Shown piece after piece: positions 30,522 to 43,005 of a DNA stretch of 64,000 nucleotides. The stretch is from Perilla frutescens (lineage: Eukaryota > Streptophyta > Magnoliopsida > Lamiales > Lamiaceae), in assembly GCA_026008535.1 (NCBI GenBank), contig BRKX01000019.1, positions 821,001 to 885,000 of the forward strand, in the 5' to 3' direction. Numbering within the stretch: position 1 is the first letter of the stretch; each line of letters begins with the position of its first letter. Position numbers and translations under genes: made by a program. The notes below the pieces were generated by a model. The model searched no databases. It saw only the letters and a list, made by a program, of their open reading frames with translations, and was not told where the DNA came from.

Positions 30522-31694
30522 TTCCACTTTCTACAAATGTGTCTTTCCTTTCAGGTCCCTGCTGTTGACAACAATACCCGTTTTAGTAATATCTCTCGTA
30601 GCCCTGATTATTGGAAATGTTATCAATTTTGGAGAAGTGGCTCACGCTGTGATCTCAACTACATGTGTTCTAATCTACTTCTGCACGTTCGTGATGGGCT
30701 ATGGTCCGATCCCAAACATCCTTTGTTCGGAGATCTTCCCAACAAGGGTCCGAGGCATCTACATTGCTATATGCGCGCTAGTTTTCTGGATATGCGATGT
30801 CATTGTCACTTACACGCTCCCCATGATGCTGAGCTCGATCGGCTTAGCCGGTGTGTTCGGGATTTATGCTGTCGTCTGCATCGTCTCGTGGATATTCATT
30901 TTCTTGAGGGTTCCAGAAACCAAAGGCGTGCCATTGGAAGTCATCACAGAGTTCTTCTCCGTTGGTGCCAAACAAGGGGCTGCGAAAAATGAGTGACGGT
31001 GAGAAAGCTTCCATCAGAGACGGATGCAGGAATTTTAATTTAGGGAGAGGATGAAATGCAAAAATCTTAATTTTAGGGGGGGGCGAAAACTAATATTATA
31101 ATACAAATAATATTAAATTTGTAGGGGGACGGGTGCCCCCACCAGCCACCCCTAGGTCCGTCCATGGCGCCGGTTTCTCCATACTGACGTGGATGGTGGT
31201 GTCGCGCCATCCAAGCAGTCTTTTGCAGTGTAATGCCGCAGAGAATCCGAGCATTGCACTTTGTACCTTACACAGTTCTTTAAGCTTCTTGTTTGGCTCT
31301 TTGAATTTTAGCATTCGGTTTTTCTTCAATTCAAATCCTTACACTTCGTAGTCTGTTTGACAATTTTAATTTTAATTTTTTTAAAAAAAAATTAAAATTT
31401 TTGATTTTTTTTGTGAAATTGAAAAGAACCACGATTAGACTATATATTATAATGAAAAAACTGAAATATATGATATAAATCTTTAGATTAGATGGATGGT
31501 TTTAGTAAAAGAAATGAAATGGGCCTTAATTGTTTTTTTTTTGGGCTAAATAGTCCATAGTCGGCCTAATTATGTAGAGCTCAAAATGTTGAGCCCACAC
31601 CAGCAAAAGAATTTAAGAAATTCTATTCTTCTTCCCAAATTTTGATAAATTATTATTGCACGATTACGTTATTAGAAGCGTTAATATTTATTTA

Positions 31695-32056
31695 GGGTAA
31701 ATTACACTTTGATACCTACATTTTGGGCACTTTTTAAAAAAATAACTCATTTTTTCAAAATTAACAAAAAAAAATCCATTTTTTCATTTTTTTTTGTAAA
31801 TTTAACATTTAATCAATTTTACGGTCCGACAATCGTACGTAAGTGATTGTATTTTTTTTATTGGAATGATTTGTCTACGTGGCTGGGAAAATATGAATAT
31901 TAAAATACAATCAATTAGGTGCGATTTTCGGACTGTAAAATTGATCAAATGTGAGACTTGCAAATTTTTTGAAAAAGTCGGCAGTATTTTGTTAATTTTC
32001 AAGTAGGCCATTTTTTAAAAAGTGTCCAAAATATAGGTATTAAAGTGTAATTTATC
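31695..32056. mobile_element. 362-bp long-TIR element with 10-bp target duplication, copy 1 of 3
   Basis: Ends GGGTAAATTACAC and GTGTAATTTATC, flanked by TATTTATTTA at 31685-31694 and 32057-32066. The arms (ACTTTGATACCTACATTTTGG, later AATCAATTTTACGGTCCGA) are inverted over about 150 bp. Sister copies lie at 49763-50119 and about 62714-63086. A non-autonomous Mutator-like element is the best fit. Confidence 0.85.
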
Positions 32057-32307
32057 TATTTATTTATTAGGTTTAAGTATTGATGGCTATAGGGGCTAAA
32101 AAGTCCCTCAAATTAATGGCTATAAGTAAATTTTTTTTTTAACTAAATGCCCATAGAATTACACAAGAATTTAATGGACAATTTCACCAATACCCATCGT
32201 AACACGAATTAAAGGCCCAAATATATCAATGGGAGAGAGGATGAGTGTTAAATTCGAGACTTCTCTCTTTTACTCCGAATATATTAAATTCGAGTTCTAT
32301 ATTTATG

Positions 32308-32685
32308 GGATAGGATTCTCTATTCCAGATTTGGTGCTCCAATCCGTATTCCACGATCGATTTAACAAGTTTAATAATATATATTATAAAAATAAAAATT
32401 AATTATAACATAATCGACCTAGTCACATCTATCAACAAAAAATTGAAATTTAAAAAATTATAAATCATATTTTTAAAATAATCAACCATAATAATCATTT
32501 CTTTGAAAATTAAATACTAAAAAATGATTATAAACCCTAATTGGGTTGGGTGAACCCTAAAAACAATCATAAAATTAAACTAAAACATAATAAATTAAAA
32601 TTGATGAAAAAATGGAAGAAAATCTCATAAATTTGATCGTGAAATACGGATTGGAATATCAAGTCTGGAATAGAGGATCCCATCC
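32308..32685. mobile_element. Long-inverted-repeat element, AAACCCTAATTGGG family
   Basis: The left end GGATAGGATTCTCTATTCCAG pairs with the right end (inverted GGATGGGATCCTCTATTCCAG). The CCAATCCGTATT and CACGATC that follow also match in both arms. It contains AAACCCTAATTGGGTTGGGTGAACCCTAA, the word shared with the 37.4-kb copy. Confidence 0.75.
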
Positions 32686-34254
32686 GCATGTTCATCAGCG
32701 AGAATAATATGTTTCCTTAAAACTTCCAAAAATAGACAAGGAAACCTAACTAATAAGTAATACCTTTTAACACTATAGAAACAATGCTTACTATATTTAA
32801 ATAAACTATTTTCAATATAGAAATGCATCAAGCTCTAGCTAAGACATTTGACCCCAAGAAAAAAAAAAGAAAAAAAAAAGTTAAAACTAGTCTTTGTGAA
32901 ACACAAAAATCACATATTGAGCCTGATTTAACAGAATAATTGGGTTGGAACATGCTCTTTGCATGAGGGTGATGATAGTAGATAGAGTCTACCAACCCTA
33001 GTGATATGATCGCATTTGGACTTTTTTCTATATACTCGTTTTTTATCATGCTATCACGTGTCTTGTTCTGAACGAAATTTATTGAAGGGTTGTTTGTCTG
33101 ACTATTTGACTATATGTGCTTTGCATATGTAATAGGTCTAACATGCTAAACTTGTGAGTCTTGACTCTTAGTAGATTGAAATTTATGTACCAAAACTAAG
33201 ACTAACAATATTTTATAACATGCGATTATACACAAGTAATTTAAATTTTTTTTTAACGGATTTGATTCTAAATGAACGTGTATTTTTTCATGCATGATAT
33301 ATATATAAAGAAAAGTCGACCTATGTCCACTACAACATAAAGCTAATCTAGGCTCTAGTTATATGAAACTTAAGATTAAATGAAATGTATGACATTCTAA
33401 TATTATCATTTTCCTTCCTAAAAAAGTAAAATAAAACGCATATATATATATATATATACACCCTTCGTCCCATTATGATATGCTTAATTTATCATGTAAA
33501 GTTTGTTTACCATCATGTAAATTTTTTATCTCGAATTTGTAGAATGATATTTTTTTTGAAACAAAACTATATATAGACATATTTTCATATATATCTAACT
33601 AATTTACTAATATAAACTCTTATCTAATATGTTTACATTAACATTAATTCAGTGTCAAAGAAATAAATAGGGCATATTAAGAAAACAAATTGTCATTTAT
33701 AAGTACAATATCCGTTTAAAAGAAAATGTCAAGATAAATCAAGAAATGGTGTGAGAAATTGATAATCAATTAGAGCTAATTAATCAATGAACCACCAAAT
33801 CCACTTTTACTATTCATAATTTTTTTGATATAAACAATATTCACCCTTCGAGGCATATGTCGTTATTTACCTAATCTACTAAGTTATAAAGACGTACGGG
33901 ACCTTTTACGAGATTCATTAAAAACAAAAGTAGGTATTTTATTTGCAATAATAAATCCAAATTAACTCGATAAGCTTGTTATACCAACCAATCGATCTTT
34001 TATCGTCGACCATAATTATAGCTATTTATCTCGAAAATGACATTAAATTACAACTATTTAGATTGTAACATTTAGTGGCATGAAATTTTGGGTGTAATAA
34101 TTATATACAATTAATCTTATCTTTTCCTTTATCTTCGCCGAACTTTTACGCTTTAAATAATTACTTCCACTTGGTAGCCATTTATTAGGTTATAGTGGCA
34201 CCATAAATATCCCCAATCTTGATATGCCTACCTATGCGATATCTTTAATTTTAC

Positions 34255-34491
34255 ACTCTCTCGTTTCTATATAAATATCATTTTGGATCAATATACATAA
34301 ATTAATAAACTAATTAAATTATCTAATATACCCTTACGTGAATATATTAAATGAGTTAAATATAGAGGTTTTAATGTATTAAATGAGGATAAATATGTGA
34401 AAAATGTAATTTTTTTTTATCTCGAATTTGTAGAATGATATTTTTTTAAACAAAAAATGCTAGAATGACACTTATTCAGAAATGGGGGGAG
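34255..34491. mobile_element. Stowaway-like MITE, diverged, copy B1
   Basis: The left end ACTCTCTCGTTTCTATATAAATATCATTTTGGATCA and the right end (inverted ACTCCCCCCATTTCTGAATAAGTGTCATTCTAG) match, with the internal word ATCTCGAATTTGTAGAATGA shared with 35259-35498. Confidence 0.7.
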
Positions 34492-35258
34492 TATTATTTT
34501 TTTTTATTTTTTTTTCTTATTCAGACACCCGACCTGATAGTATTAATATATTTAAATTCATTTAGATAATTAAAGAAAATAAATATAAGCATATTAGGAA
34601 GTTTACGTGTTTAATTATCTTTTCCAACCATTTTTAATTAATTAATAATAGTGAAAAGTTCAACAAGCACGTATATGAACGAGATGAAAAGAGTATTATA
34701 TATAATATTTCTATTATATTATATATAAATATTAATACATTTATAAAATGCAAGATTGAATATATAAATTTGAATAGTATTGGATGCTATTAAATTAAAA
34801 TACTTTATAATAAACCATATATATATATATGTATATATCATTACCATTAAGGTAAGCTAATGTTATCATGATAAGTAGAGTTTGAACATTTAGTAAAATA
34901 AGGAGAAAATTGGCAGTATTTTAAGTGGAAGGTTGTTGATATGGCCATATTTTCAACACATATTTAATGAAGCCTTTCATTAATTAATTATAACATTTTT
35001 TTTTTATTAGTTTGTTTACCAACTTTCATCACCAAACACCCACAATTATTATATGGATCTCAAATTAACGTGTAAAAGAAATTCAATTTAATTAATAAAT
35101 ATTGGTGTGAATTCAAATTCACTCTCAATCAAGTCGTTACTCAACTAAACAATTTATCATGTAAAGTTTGTTTACCATCTATTGTTACTTATTATAAGTG
35201 AAATTTGAAATGCCTTGTAGTTATAATTACATAGTGACATATTCAAAATAAGAAACTA

Positions 35259-35498
35259 CTCCCTCCGTTTCCGATTAAATGTCATTTTGGATGAATACAC
35301 ACAGATTAATAAATTTATTGAGTTGCCTAATACACCCTTATGTGAATACATTAAATGAGTTAAATATAGATGTATTAATGCAATAAATGAGGGCAAATAT
35401 GTGAAAAAAGTGAATTCTTTATCTCGAATTTATAGAATGACATTTTTTTTAAACAAAATTTAAATACTAAAATGTCATTTATTCAGAAACGGGGGAAG
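35259..35498. mobile_element. Stowaway-like MITE, copy B2
   Basis: Ends CTCCCTCCGTTTCCGATTAA and, inverted, CTTCCCCCGTTTCTGAATAA, both leading to ATGTCATTTTGG/ATGACATTTTAG words. TA flanks both sides. It shares its interior with the element at 34255-34491. Confidence 0.8.
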
Positions 35499-35588
35499 TA
35501 TAAATTAACTTTAGTGAGTTGATCAATGAGGTGAACTAACCCTAACCACCACATACACATACATACATACATACATGCATACATATAC

Positions 35589-35620
<32 letters not shown>

Positions 35621-36099
35621 GTGTAAGGAAAAACCGATCAGTCTCAAACCAGCTCATCATTTTAGTGGCTGCACTGTTGTAAGAAGATAATTTTTAAATT
35701 CTATTAATAGCAACACTCATCACTCCCCCATTTAAAAAATAAAATAAAATAGGAATTAACTCATTCCCGGTTTATTTATAATAAAAATTTGTGCGGGTTG
35801 CGGAATATTGAAATTTAAAAGAGGGTTTTATAATCTATAAAATATAAATAAATACACGCAATACATTTAAATATAAAAAATAATTTAAACACAAAATATA
35901 CTTTAAAAAATAATGTTTTAATTACCAATTACCATACATCCTAAGTAAATACTAAATCAGTTCAATCTCTCTCTCTCTCTCTCTACACGTAGTCACTTCC
36001 TACCTATAGCTACTAACTAAATAGAATAATAAGACGTCCAAATTAAACCACCAATGTACACTAACATATTCGCAAATTAGAAAATTGAGCTATTAATAT

Positions 36100-36105
36100 T
36101 CTCGA

Positions 36106-36173
<68 letters not shown>

Positions 36174-36192
36174 ATCTATCTATATATATATA
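36100..36192. repeat. (CT)n(TA)n compound microsatellite
   Basis: A CT run passes into a long TA run with a TCTATCTA interruption near 36171-36182. Confidence 0.95.
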
Positions 36193-36587
36193 TGTTATGA
36201 CATGTATAATTAATTAAAAAATGATAAACTTATCTAGCAAAGAGTTAAGTAGAAAAAAACATAAACTTTGTACTACGGAAGAATATTTATAAGTAATAAT
36301 TGATTGGACATAAAGCCCACATGATTAATTAAAGAAAGAAGAAGTTTGAAATCTTTACTTAAGGAATCTAATTCTCAACTATTTAAATCTCAAAATAGAC
36401 AAAATTTACATGTATATTAGTAGAAAATTTATTTAATCTCAATGATTACCTCGTTCGAAAACTCTTAATTAGTCACATTAATTGTCATCATATCTTTTAC
36501 AAGTTTAGCCTCATCGTATTTGCACTCTTCTACTTAATTAAAAGAGTGATGCATGAAAACTCGATAAAAAATTATGAATTCGAATCC

Positions 36588-36631
<44 letters not shown>
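36588..36631. repeat. (ATT)n microsatellite
   Basis: About 14 ATT units. Poly-Ile or poly-Asn open frames through it are artefacts. Confidence 0.95.
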
Positions 36632-36633
<2 letters not shown>

Positions 36634-36887
36634 AGAGCCAAGGGCACACAGAAAGGCTCGCAGACTGCGATGAATTACTTCGTCAATTTTGGCATTATTG
36701 AAGGGGGAAGAAATCCAAGTGCTACCTACCACATTGTTGATCATGGGTTTATTTTTATTTTATTTATTTATTTTAATTTTTTTAATTTTTTTTTTCATGC
36801 TAATCTAAGAAAAGACTTAATTCTTTGCTTAATAAGTCGATGTGACGATGACTGTCTTCTCTCTTTTACTATCAATTTAATATGACA

Positions 36888-36891
<4 letters not shown>

Positions 36892-36952
<61 letters not shown>
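36892..36952. repeat. (GA)n microsatellite
   Basis: About 30 uninterrupted GA units. Confidence 0.95.
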
Positions 36953-36955
<3 letters not shown>

Positions 36956-37110
36956 AAATAGAATCAAGAATATTAATTGTTCGATTTTTTTTTAATTTTA
37001 ATTTTTTGCAAAGGTGTTATGGTGACCATGTTCGCTTGTCTCGTGGTATGCAACATTTGAAGAGAAAAATAGGACTAGGAATTGAGAATCTGAGATAGTG
37101 GATTTAAATT

Positions 37111-37206
37111 TATAATAATAATAATAAATTAAAATCGATTAATCTATATTATATATATATATATATAATATAGATTAATCGATTTTAATTTATTATTATT
37201 ATTATA
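37111..37206. repeat. Perfect 96-bp palindrome
   Basis: The left arm from 37111 (TATAATAATAATAATAAATT, then AAAATCGATTAATCTATATT) is matched base for base by its reverse complement ending at 37206. The symmetry centre, near 37158/37159, is in an AT run. The arms include unique sequence (AAAATCGATTAATCTA), so this is not merely a dinucleotide repeat. Confidence 0.9.
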
Positions 37207-37380
37207 TATATATATATATGCATGTATGTATGTATGCATTTTGGGGTAAATATTCGAGCTCCTACATGCATATGAACATTTCCTTCATTATTATTACTTG
37301 GCGAGGGACTAATTTTAAAATATCATGTCAGAAAATAACTCTTTTATTTTTCTTTCTAAGAAAATGCCACTTTTGTTTCG

Positions 37381-37773
37381 ATTGAAATATTCTATTGCAC
37401 ATTTTGTATTGTATTCCGTATTGCACACTCGATTTTCTTAATTTTTTTTCAATTTTTTTCCTTGATTTCAATTTCTTATGCTTTAGTTTAATTTTACACT
37501 TATATTATTTAGAATTCATCAAACCCAATTAGGATGCATTGTAATTTTTTATTATTTAATTTAAAATTGTGAATTATTAATTGATTATTTGAAAAATTAA
37601 AGACTAAAAATATATATAAAACCCTAATTGGGTAGGATGAACCCTAAATAATAAGTGTAAAATTAAACTAAAGCATAAGAAATTGAAATTTGAGACAAAA
37701 ATTGAAAAAAAAATAAGAAAATCGAGTGTGCAATACGGAATGCAACAGGAAATGTGCAATAGACGATTTCAAA
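37381..37773. mobile_element. Long-inverted-repeat element, AAACCCTAATTGGG family, best copy
   Basis: The left arm has CTATTGCACATTTTGTATTG, then TATTCCGTATTGCACACTCG and TTATGCTTTAGTTTAATTTT. The right arm repeats these inverted (CTATTGCACATTTCCTGTTG and so on) over about 170 bp with few changes. AAACCCTAATTGGGTAGGATG lies at the inner edge of the right arm. It is non-coding. Confidence 0.85.
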
Positions 37774-38784
37774 TGCTGCTGTATTAGTAAAGAATATAGT
37801 TCTAAATAATTAATAATTGAGTGGCATGATTAAACATGAAAATTCGTTGAAATCTTTACATAAGGAATCTCCATTCTAAACAAAGATTTTAATCAAACAC
37901 CCATAAAAAAAAATACATCCATACACGTACTATTCATACCGTATTTACATACATTGTACGTATATATATATATATGTATAGTATGCAATATATTAAGCAA
38001 AATTATGGGTCCATATATGGTCCAATTGGTCTCCTCAATCTAGAATATTAATTATCCTAACTCCAACCACCATTCTTTGATTGATATCTTAAATTAATTT
38101 AATTTTTAAAAGGGACAGTTCTAAATTCAACATTACAGGTGGCTGAATAATCTATGCTCATTAATAAATATTAAATAAAGTGTGTAGCAAAGTCACATAC
38201 TTAATATAATGGCTTGATCTAAAGACTTTCATATAAAACAAAAAGGTAATTAAACACAAAAATTATCAAATTATTAGTAATAAATCAATTAAATTAAATT
38301 AAATTAATCAATAACTCTTTAGTCATTTCCCTGCATATTTTCCTTCGGCTATTTTTTGAATTTGAATTTCTGCGGAAAATATAGAACAAAATTTAAAAAG
38401 TATAAAGAATTACTTTCCTTAAATTTTAGAAAGATGCATAAAAGTTATGCTCTTTCTTGAAAAGAAAATTAAATATATTTCTATAATTAATGAAACACCT
38501 CACAAATTACAAATTTAAAAGTATAAATTAATATACATATATATATACACACACTTATTGTTTTTCATAATGTTGGTAATTTCTGTCTGAAAATTAAAAT
38601 CTTCCTAAAAATCTAACCCAACTAATTTAATGAAGCAAAATATACCAATTTTTGTGATTGCGATCTTCCAATACTACCCTTCGAAACCCAAATTCAAAAT
38701 AAAAAATGAAGGGAAATTTTTTTTAAAAATATCTAAATTCTTCCATTTCACAAATCCCTAATCAAGCAGCAGTTTAAAAAAAAA

Positions 38785-39348
38785 TCAAGGCAAAAACCTA
38801 TTCACATGGTTTTCACTTAGCTCAGGCGGAGCTCCGCCGCCCGCCGCCGCCGCAGGTAAATTGCCGCATTTCTGGCAGCGCGCCACCACCAAAATCTGGC
38901 GGCAAGACGGGCACGACGAATGAGACCCTAGCCACGTGTCGATGCAGCCGACGTGGAATCCGTGGCCGCACTGCGGCAGCACGCGGATTTCGTCGCCGGC
39001 GGCGAACTCCGCCAGGCAAATGGCGCAGTCGGAGAGCTTCCCGGCCTGCTCCTCGTCCTCGCCGTAGGTCAGCTTCGGCAGCGACTTCAGCACCTTCTTC
39101 TTCAGGCCTCTGTTGGCGGCCGACCGCCGCGGCACCGCCGACTGAGCAGGCGCCGCCGAGGCTCTTCCTGACAGGCGGCGGATCCAGGCGCAGCGCGCGA
39201 CGGCGACGAGGCCGAGCACGCAGATGAGAGCGCAGAGAAGAGCTGCGAGGATTACTACGAAGTCGGAGTCCAGAGTTTCCACCGGCGGCGAGGGGTTTTT
39301 TGACGGCGGTGAGGTTACGCCGCCGAGCTCGCGCGAACGGGCGGTCAT
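38785..39348 (-). CDS. ATL: ATL-family RING-H2 E3 ubiquitin ligase (ATL8/ATL80-like)
   Basis: One exon, 187 residues, as is usual for ATLs. One membrane helix lies at about 29-51 (VVILAALLCALICVLGLVAV). A basic stretch is followed by the GLD block, GLKKKVLKSLPKLTYG (81-96). The RING-H2 has C108, C111, C127, H129, H132, C135, C146 and C149 with canonical ATL spacing and the conserved Trp at 139 (CIDTWL), SSCPSCR. A second small Cys pair (RCQKCG) follows, then the C-terminal FLP found in ATL8/80 relatives. ATLs are membrane-anchored E3 ligases that ubiquitinate targets in stress and development. The target here is unknown. The G+C-rich coding sequence contrasts with its flanks. The ATG at 39346-39348 follows a CT-rich leader on this strand. 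The gene looks intact. Confidence 0.94.
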   Translation of the reverse strand: MTARSRELGGVTSPPSKNPSPPVETLDSDFVVILAALLCALICVLGLVAVARCAWIRRLSGRASAAPAQSAVPRRSAANRGLKKKVLKSLPKLTYGEDEEQAGKLSDCAICLAEFAAGDEIRVLPQCGHGFHVGCIDTWLGSHSSCPSCRQILVVARCQKCGNLPAAAAGGGAPPELSENHVNRFLP

Positions 39349-40645
39349 GTAGATAGAGGAAGTGTCTGAAGAGAGAGAGAGAGAGAGAGAGAGTAAATTT
39401 GAGTAGGCTTTGGCTGAAACGTATATTTCTCTGTATAGATGTTTTTGTTAGTTTATATATGTTTAACTAACATTTGAAAATGGTTTAATTGCAAATATCG
39501 TGAATTCAGGGGGTGTTTCTGCAATTTTCAAGAGATAATTTGCTAATGGTTACATTTAGATCACTACTTTGGAAATTTTTAGTTCATGATTTATTTCAAA
39601 ATGTTTTATTTATGTATATATATATATATAATTGAATTTTTTCATCTCAAATGTAAAGTTATGAATTCGATTTTCTAATTTCTTTTAAGTCGAAATATCA
39701 AGCAATCCATAAAAAAAATCCCGACTATGCATTTGAAAAATTAAATACTAATACTTAAAATTAATAAGTATCTAAATTGTTACTTAGCTTTAAATATTAT
39801 TATATAGAAAAAATTAAAAGCATGTAAAAAAATTAAAAATATATATAAAAAAGAAATTTTGTGAAGTGTGTAACATATGGTGTTACCAAACTATGTTTCT
39901 CTATCTCAAAATCTCAATCATTAAAATAATTATTATGTTAGGAAGAAAGCATTTCACTCTCTAAAGTAACATGTATGTGCACTTCAAGCAAAATAAATTA
40001 ATTTTGGGACTCTTTTTTCCTTATTCATATTTTATGATTTAAGCAACCTATCCTATGTATGTAATAACAAAAATTCAGCATAACAAATATTATATGTACA
40101 CATATTCAAATCTTGGAGTGTTGCCCAAATTAATTTCATGTGTGTTTCATGCATTTATACCACTTTCACTAAAACTATTGATGCATTCTATTTCATTTTT
40201 AGGATGTCCTAATTTCTATTATAATTTTTTAAAATTAATTCTTACAATTGATCTTCATCACCACTTTCAAAGCCCAACTAGAAATAATTGTAATTTTGTA
40301 TTTCTTATAATTAAGATTTTGTTAATAATGTATGTATATATAATTAATTAAGAAAGAACAAAAAAAATTAAAGAATTAAAATTCCCAAGTCCTGTGGAGT
40401 AGCCTTAATTATATTAGTACTACTTTAGAAGCATAGTTGGGCATAAATCACATGATTAGTGGTCAAGAAAAATATGCTTCCTACATATTTAGTGTTTGAA
40501 AGCAAAAGCATTTCACTTTTTAAGCGCTTTTGTAAAACTCAAGTTTGTGAAAGAAGTTGCCTACATACTCCATTTTAGCAATTATTTGCTACTTATGTGT
40601 ATATATATATATATATATATCATATATATTATATACCCATACCAC

Positions 40646-40647
<2 letters not shown>

Positions 40648-40681
<34 letters not shown>
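40648..40681. repeat. (GA)n microsatellite
   Basis: About 16 GA units, preceded by a TA run at about 40602-40630. Confidence 0.95.
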
Positions 40682-40682
<1 letters not shown>

Positions 40683-41145
40683 AATAGGGCTTCCTTCTAT
40701 ATTCTTCTCTTGCATGGGTGACTCGTTTAATTATCTCGTGCTAGACATATAAATTAAGAAATACGTGTTCATTAATATATTTAGAAGACTCGAAGTAAAT
40801 TAATTTGTTTTCTTGTGATATTTATTAGCATATTTGTATATATATATATATATATACATATGGTAGAAGCAAACTGAACTATATACACATTTTTATATAG
40901 CACAAACTTCATCTAGAATGCGTGTATCGGTGGAATTCAAACTCGTGAAATCACGAACTCGTACATATATTCCACCGACTCCACCGACCAAGCTAAGGGC
41001 ATGTTTCTTGTTTAATTATCTTCATGCATATAATTATGGTTTCATGCATGTTACGTTGTACTTGGAATTACAGGGTAGGTGTCTTAGGTTCTTCACCATT
41101 AATTATTTATTTTATTTTTTCCTTTTCATATATTGGCTAAGGATG

Positions 41146-41189
<44 letters not shown>

Positions 41190-41663
41190 CAAGGATACAT
41201 GAATCACAATTTCTTACTTTAAGCTTATTGACTTTTCTTAGACGAATTCAACATCAATCCTATCTCTTTCTTGAAAGATATGTTAAATATTGATTGAGTT
41301 CGAAATAAAAATTCATGCAAATAAATTAGTCTCTTTGAATTTATTGAATTTCACCAATATTTTTTAATTCGATACAAATACACACACACACAATAATTGG
41401 TGTATTATGAAACAATTTAGGTAATTATTACACATATAATATGTACATTAAAAGAAGAGTACTAATACGTTAGGCCTCTAAAATAAAAGTTCCTTTTAAT
41501 TATTTTTTTTTTCAAATTATTGCAGTCGTCAGATCTTTTAAAACTAAAAATAATAACACCCAGGTTAGCTAGAGGTATATATATTATGAACTTTTCGAGG
41601 TGATTAATGGATCTAAATACTTTTCCACCATATAATATATATATATATATATATATACACACA

Positions 41664-41935
41664 CTCCATCCGTCCCGATTATATAGTTCATGTTACTATT
41701 TTGGGGTGTCCCAATTATATAGTCTCATTACTAAAAGTAGCATTAATTTTCATAGTAATGTACAAATACACCCTTATTAATTCTTGAAAATTAAAATACT
41801 AACCACTTAAATTTTAAAAGTCATAAATATTAAATAAGGGTATCATTGGAAGTTTAGCCTTAATCTCTTATTTTTATAAATATTTTCAATCTACGTGGGA
41901 CTAGAAAATGGACTATATAAATGGGACGGAGGGAG
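41664..41935. mobile_element. Stowaway-like MITE, copy A, inverted relative to 4.5 kb
   Basis: Ends CTCCATCCGTCCC and, inverted, CTCCCTCCGTCCC. The interior (TATTTTGGGGTGTCCCAATT, AGTCTCATTACT) is the reverse complement of the interior of 4486-4756. Length is 272 bp against 271 bp. TA flanks the right end. Confidence 0.85.
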
Positions 41936-42941
41936 TATTATTTTTTTCACATCTTCTAATATATATTTTTGATCGATCAATATATATATATGGTAGTAAT
42001 TAATAGTCTATTAAAACGATAATTAAATATTTTTGTCCAAAGTCAACACAAAAATAAAATCAAGCAATTTCTGTTATGGACCACTTTGAATGATTATTGC
42101 TAACCATATTGATTGTCACATTTGCCATGAACTAATTGGCACTGCTATAAATCAACATCAATATATAAAAAACAAAACAGAAAAATAAATAAATATAAAT
42201 TAAATAAAAAAAAAACACATAATACCTTTCAGTCCTCGTAATAGTTATCATAAAAGAAAGCAACATATATATAAATATCAAGAGTACAAATTATTTATAA
42301 ATCACGTCCCGGTGTGTAAACTAGCAACTAATCTTCGTTTAAATGAATTGATGGACGACTAGTATCTTGCCTTTTATGTATACGTCGTATACGAACATCA
42401 TAAATTTTGTGTGTGCATGTGTGTTTAATAGTAATGACACTGCTCTTTTTCGATTAAATAGCATCGTGTATGTTGTTTTTTAACATTATAAATGTAGTAT
42501 TTTAGCATTATATACAATATATTTTTAGTATTGTATTTTCAAAAATAATTTACATACGAGATTGTCATCTCTATTTCAAACCCATTAGAAATTAATCGTC
42601 TTATATTATATAGTTGAGACTAGTTCCTAGTTTACATAGTAGGAATAGTAATTTACATAATAATCCTTCCCTAATTAGCAATATCAAGAAATAAAATATT
42701 TTTTTGTCTAAACAAAAATAGAGAATTAAAATATTTATATATATATATATAGTTGCTCGTGTGTATATCTTGTCACGTTGTCTATTTGATTGAATGTACG
42801 TGTACATTAATTTGTCACATGTGCATACATACATACATACATTTGGCCAATTGTAAATGCTAGAAGTTAGATTATGAAAAAAAAACCTTTAAAATATAAT
42901 AGGTCCAAAATTTACATTGAAATATAAAGATATTAAAGAAT

Positions 42942-43005
42942 GATTTTTAAAATATCAAGTGCCACGTTCACTTGATTTTTAAAATATCAAGTGCCACGTT
43001 CACTT
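42942..43005. repeat. 32-bp tandem duplication
   Basis: The unit starting GATTTTTAAAATATCAAGTG occurs twice in succession, 42942-42973 and 42974-43005, without differences. Confidence 0.95.

Larger units (their letters stand above)
25680..30996 (+). pseudogene. TMT: Tonoplast monosaccharide transporter (TMT/TST), disrupted by a stop codon and a transposon
   Basis: Five coding exons fit the TMT/TST family: 25680-25758, 26946-27506, 27697-28562, 28744-30206 (interrupted) and 30555-30996, all with GT/AG. Exon 1 gives MKGAALVAIAATIGNFLQGW. Exon 2 has DWIGRRPMLI, PLYISETAPSEIRG and PESPRWLVSKG, the MFS sugar-porter signatures. Exon 3 is the long acidic central loop, with EEYIIGP, HSPLISRQTTS and FKRIYLHQEGVPGS. 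Exons 4-5 give the C-terminal helices, GPIPNILCSEIFPTRVRG and VPETKGVPLEVITEFF. TMTs load hexoses or sucrose into the vacuole by proton antiport. Two lesions: TGA at 27467-27469, and a 1,266-bp insertion at 28873-30138 in exon 4. Outside them the frame is open throughout, so inactivation looks recent. Splicing around the insertion cannot be excluded, but the stop remains. Confidence 0.93.
30997..38784. other. Long spacer with MITEs and microsatellites, no gene seen
   Basis: After the transporter relic comes a possible small hAT-like MITE (about 31012-31165: CAGAGACGGA...TCCGTCC, with a C/G-rich core). The listed elements at 31.7, 32.3, 34.3, 35.3 and 37.4 kb, the palindrome at 37.1 kb and several SSRs follow. 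Open frames here are short and overlap repeats. The upstream side of the ATL gene is not here, since that gene is on the minus strand and its 3' end faces this spacer. Confidence 0.55.

Noticed and set aside
36538..36885. Poly-Ile / poly-Asn ORFs
   Set aside because: Translation of the ATT microsatellite.
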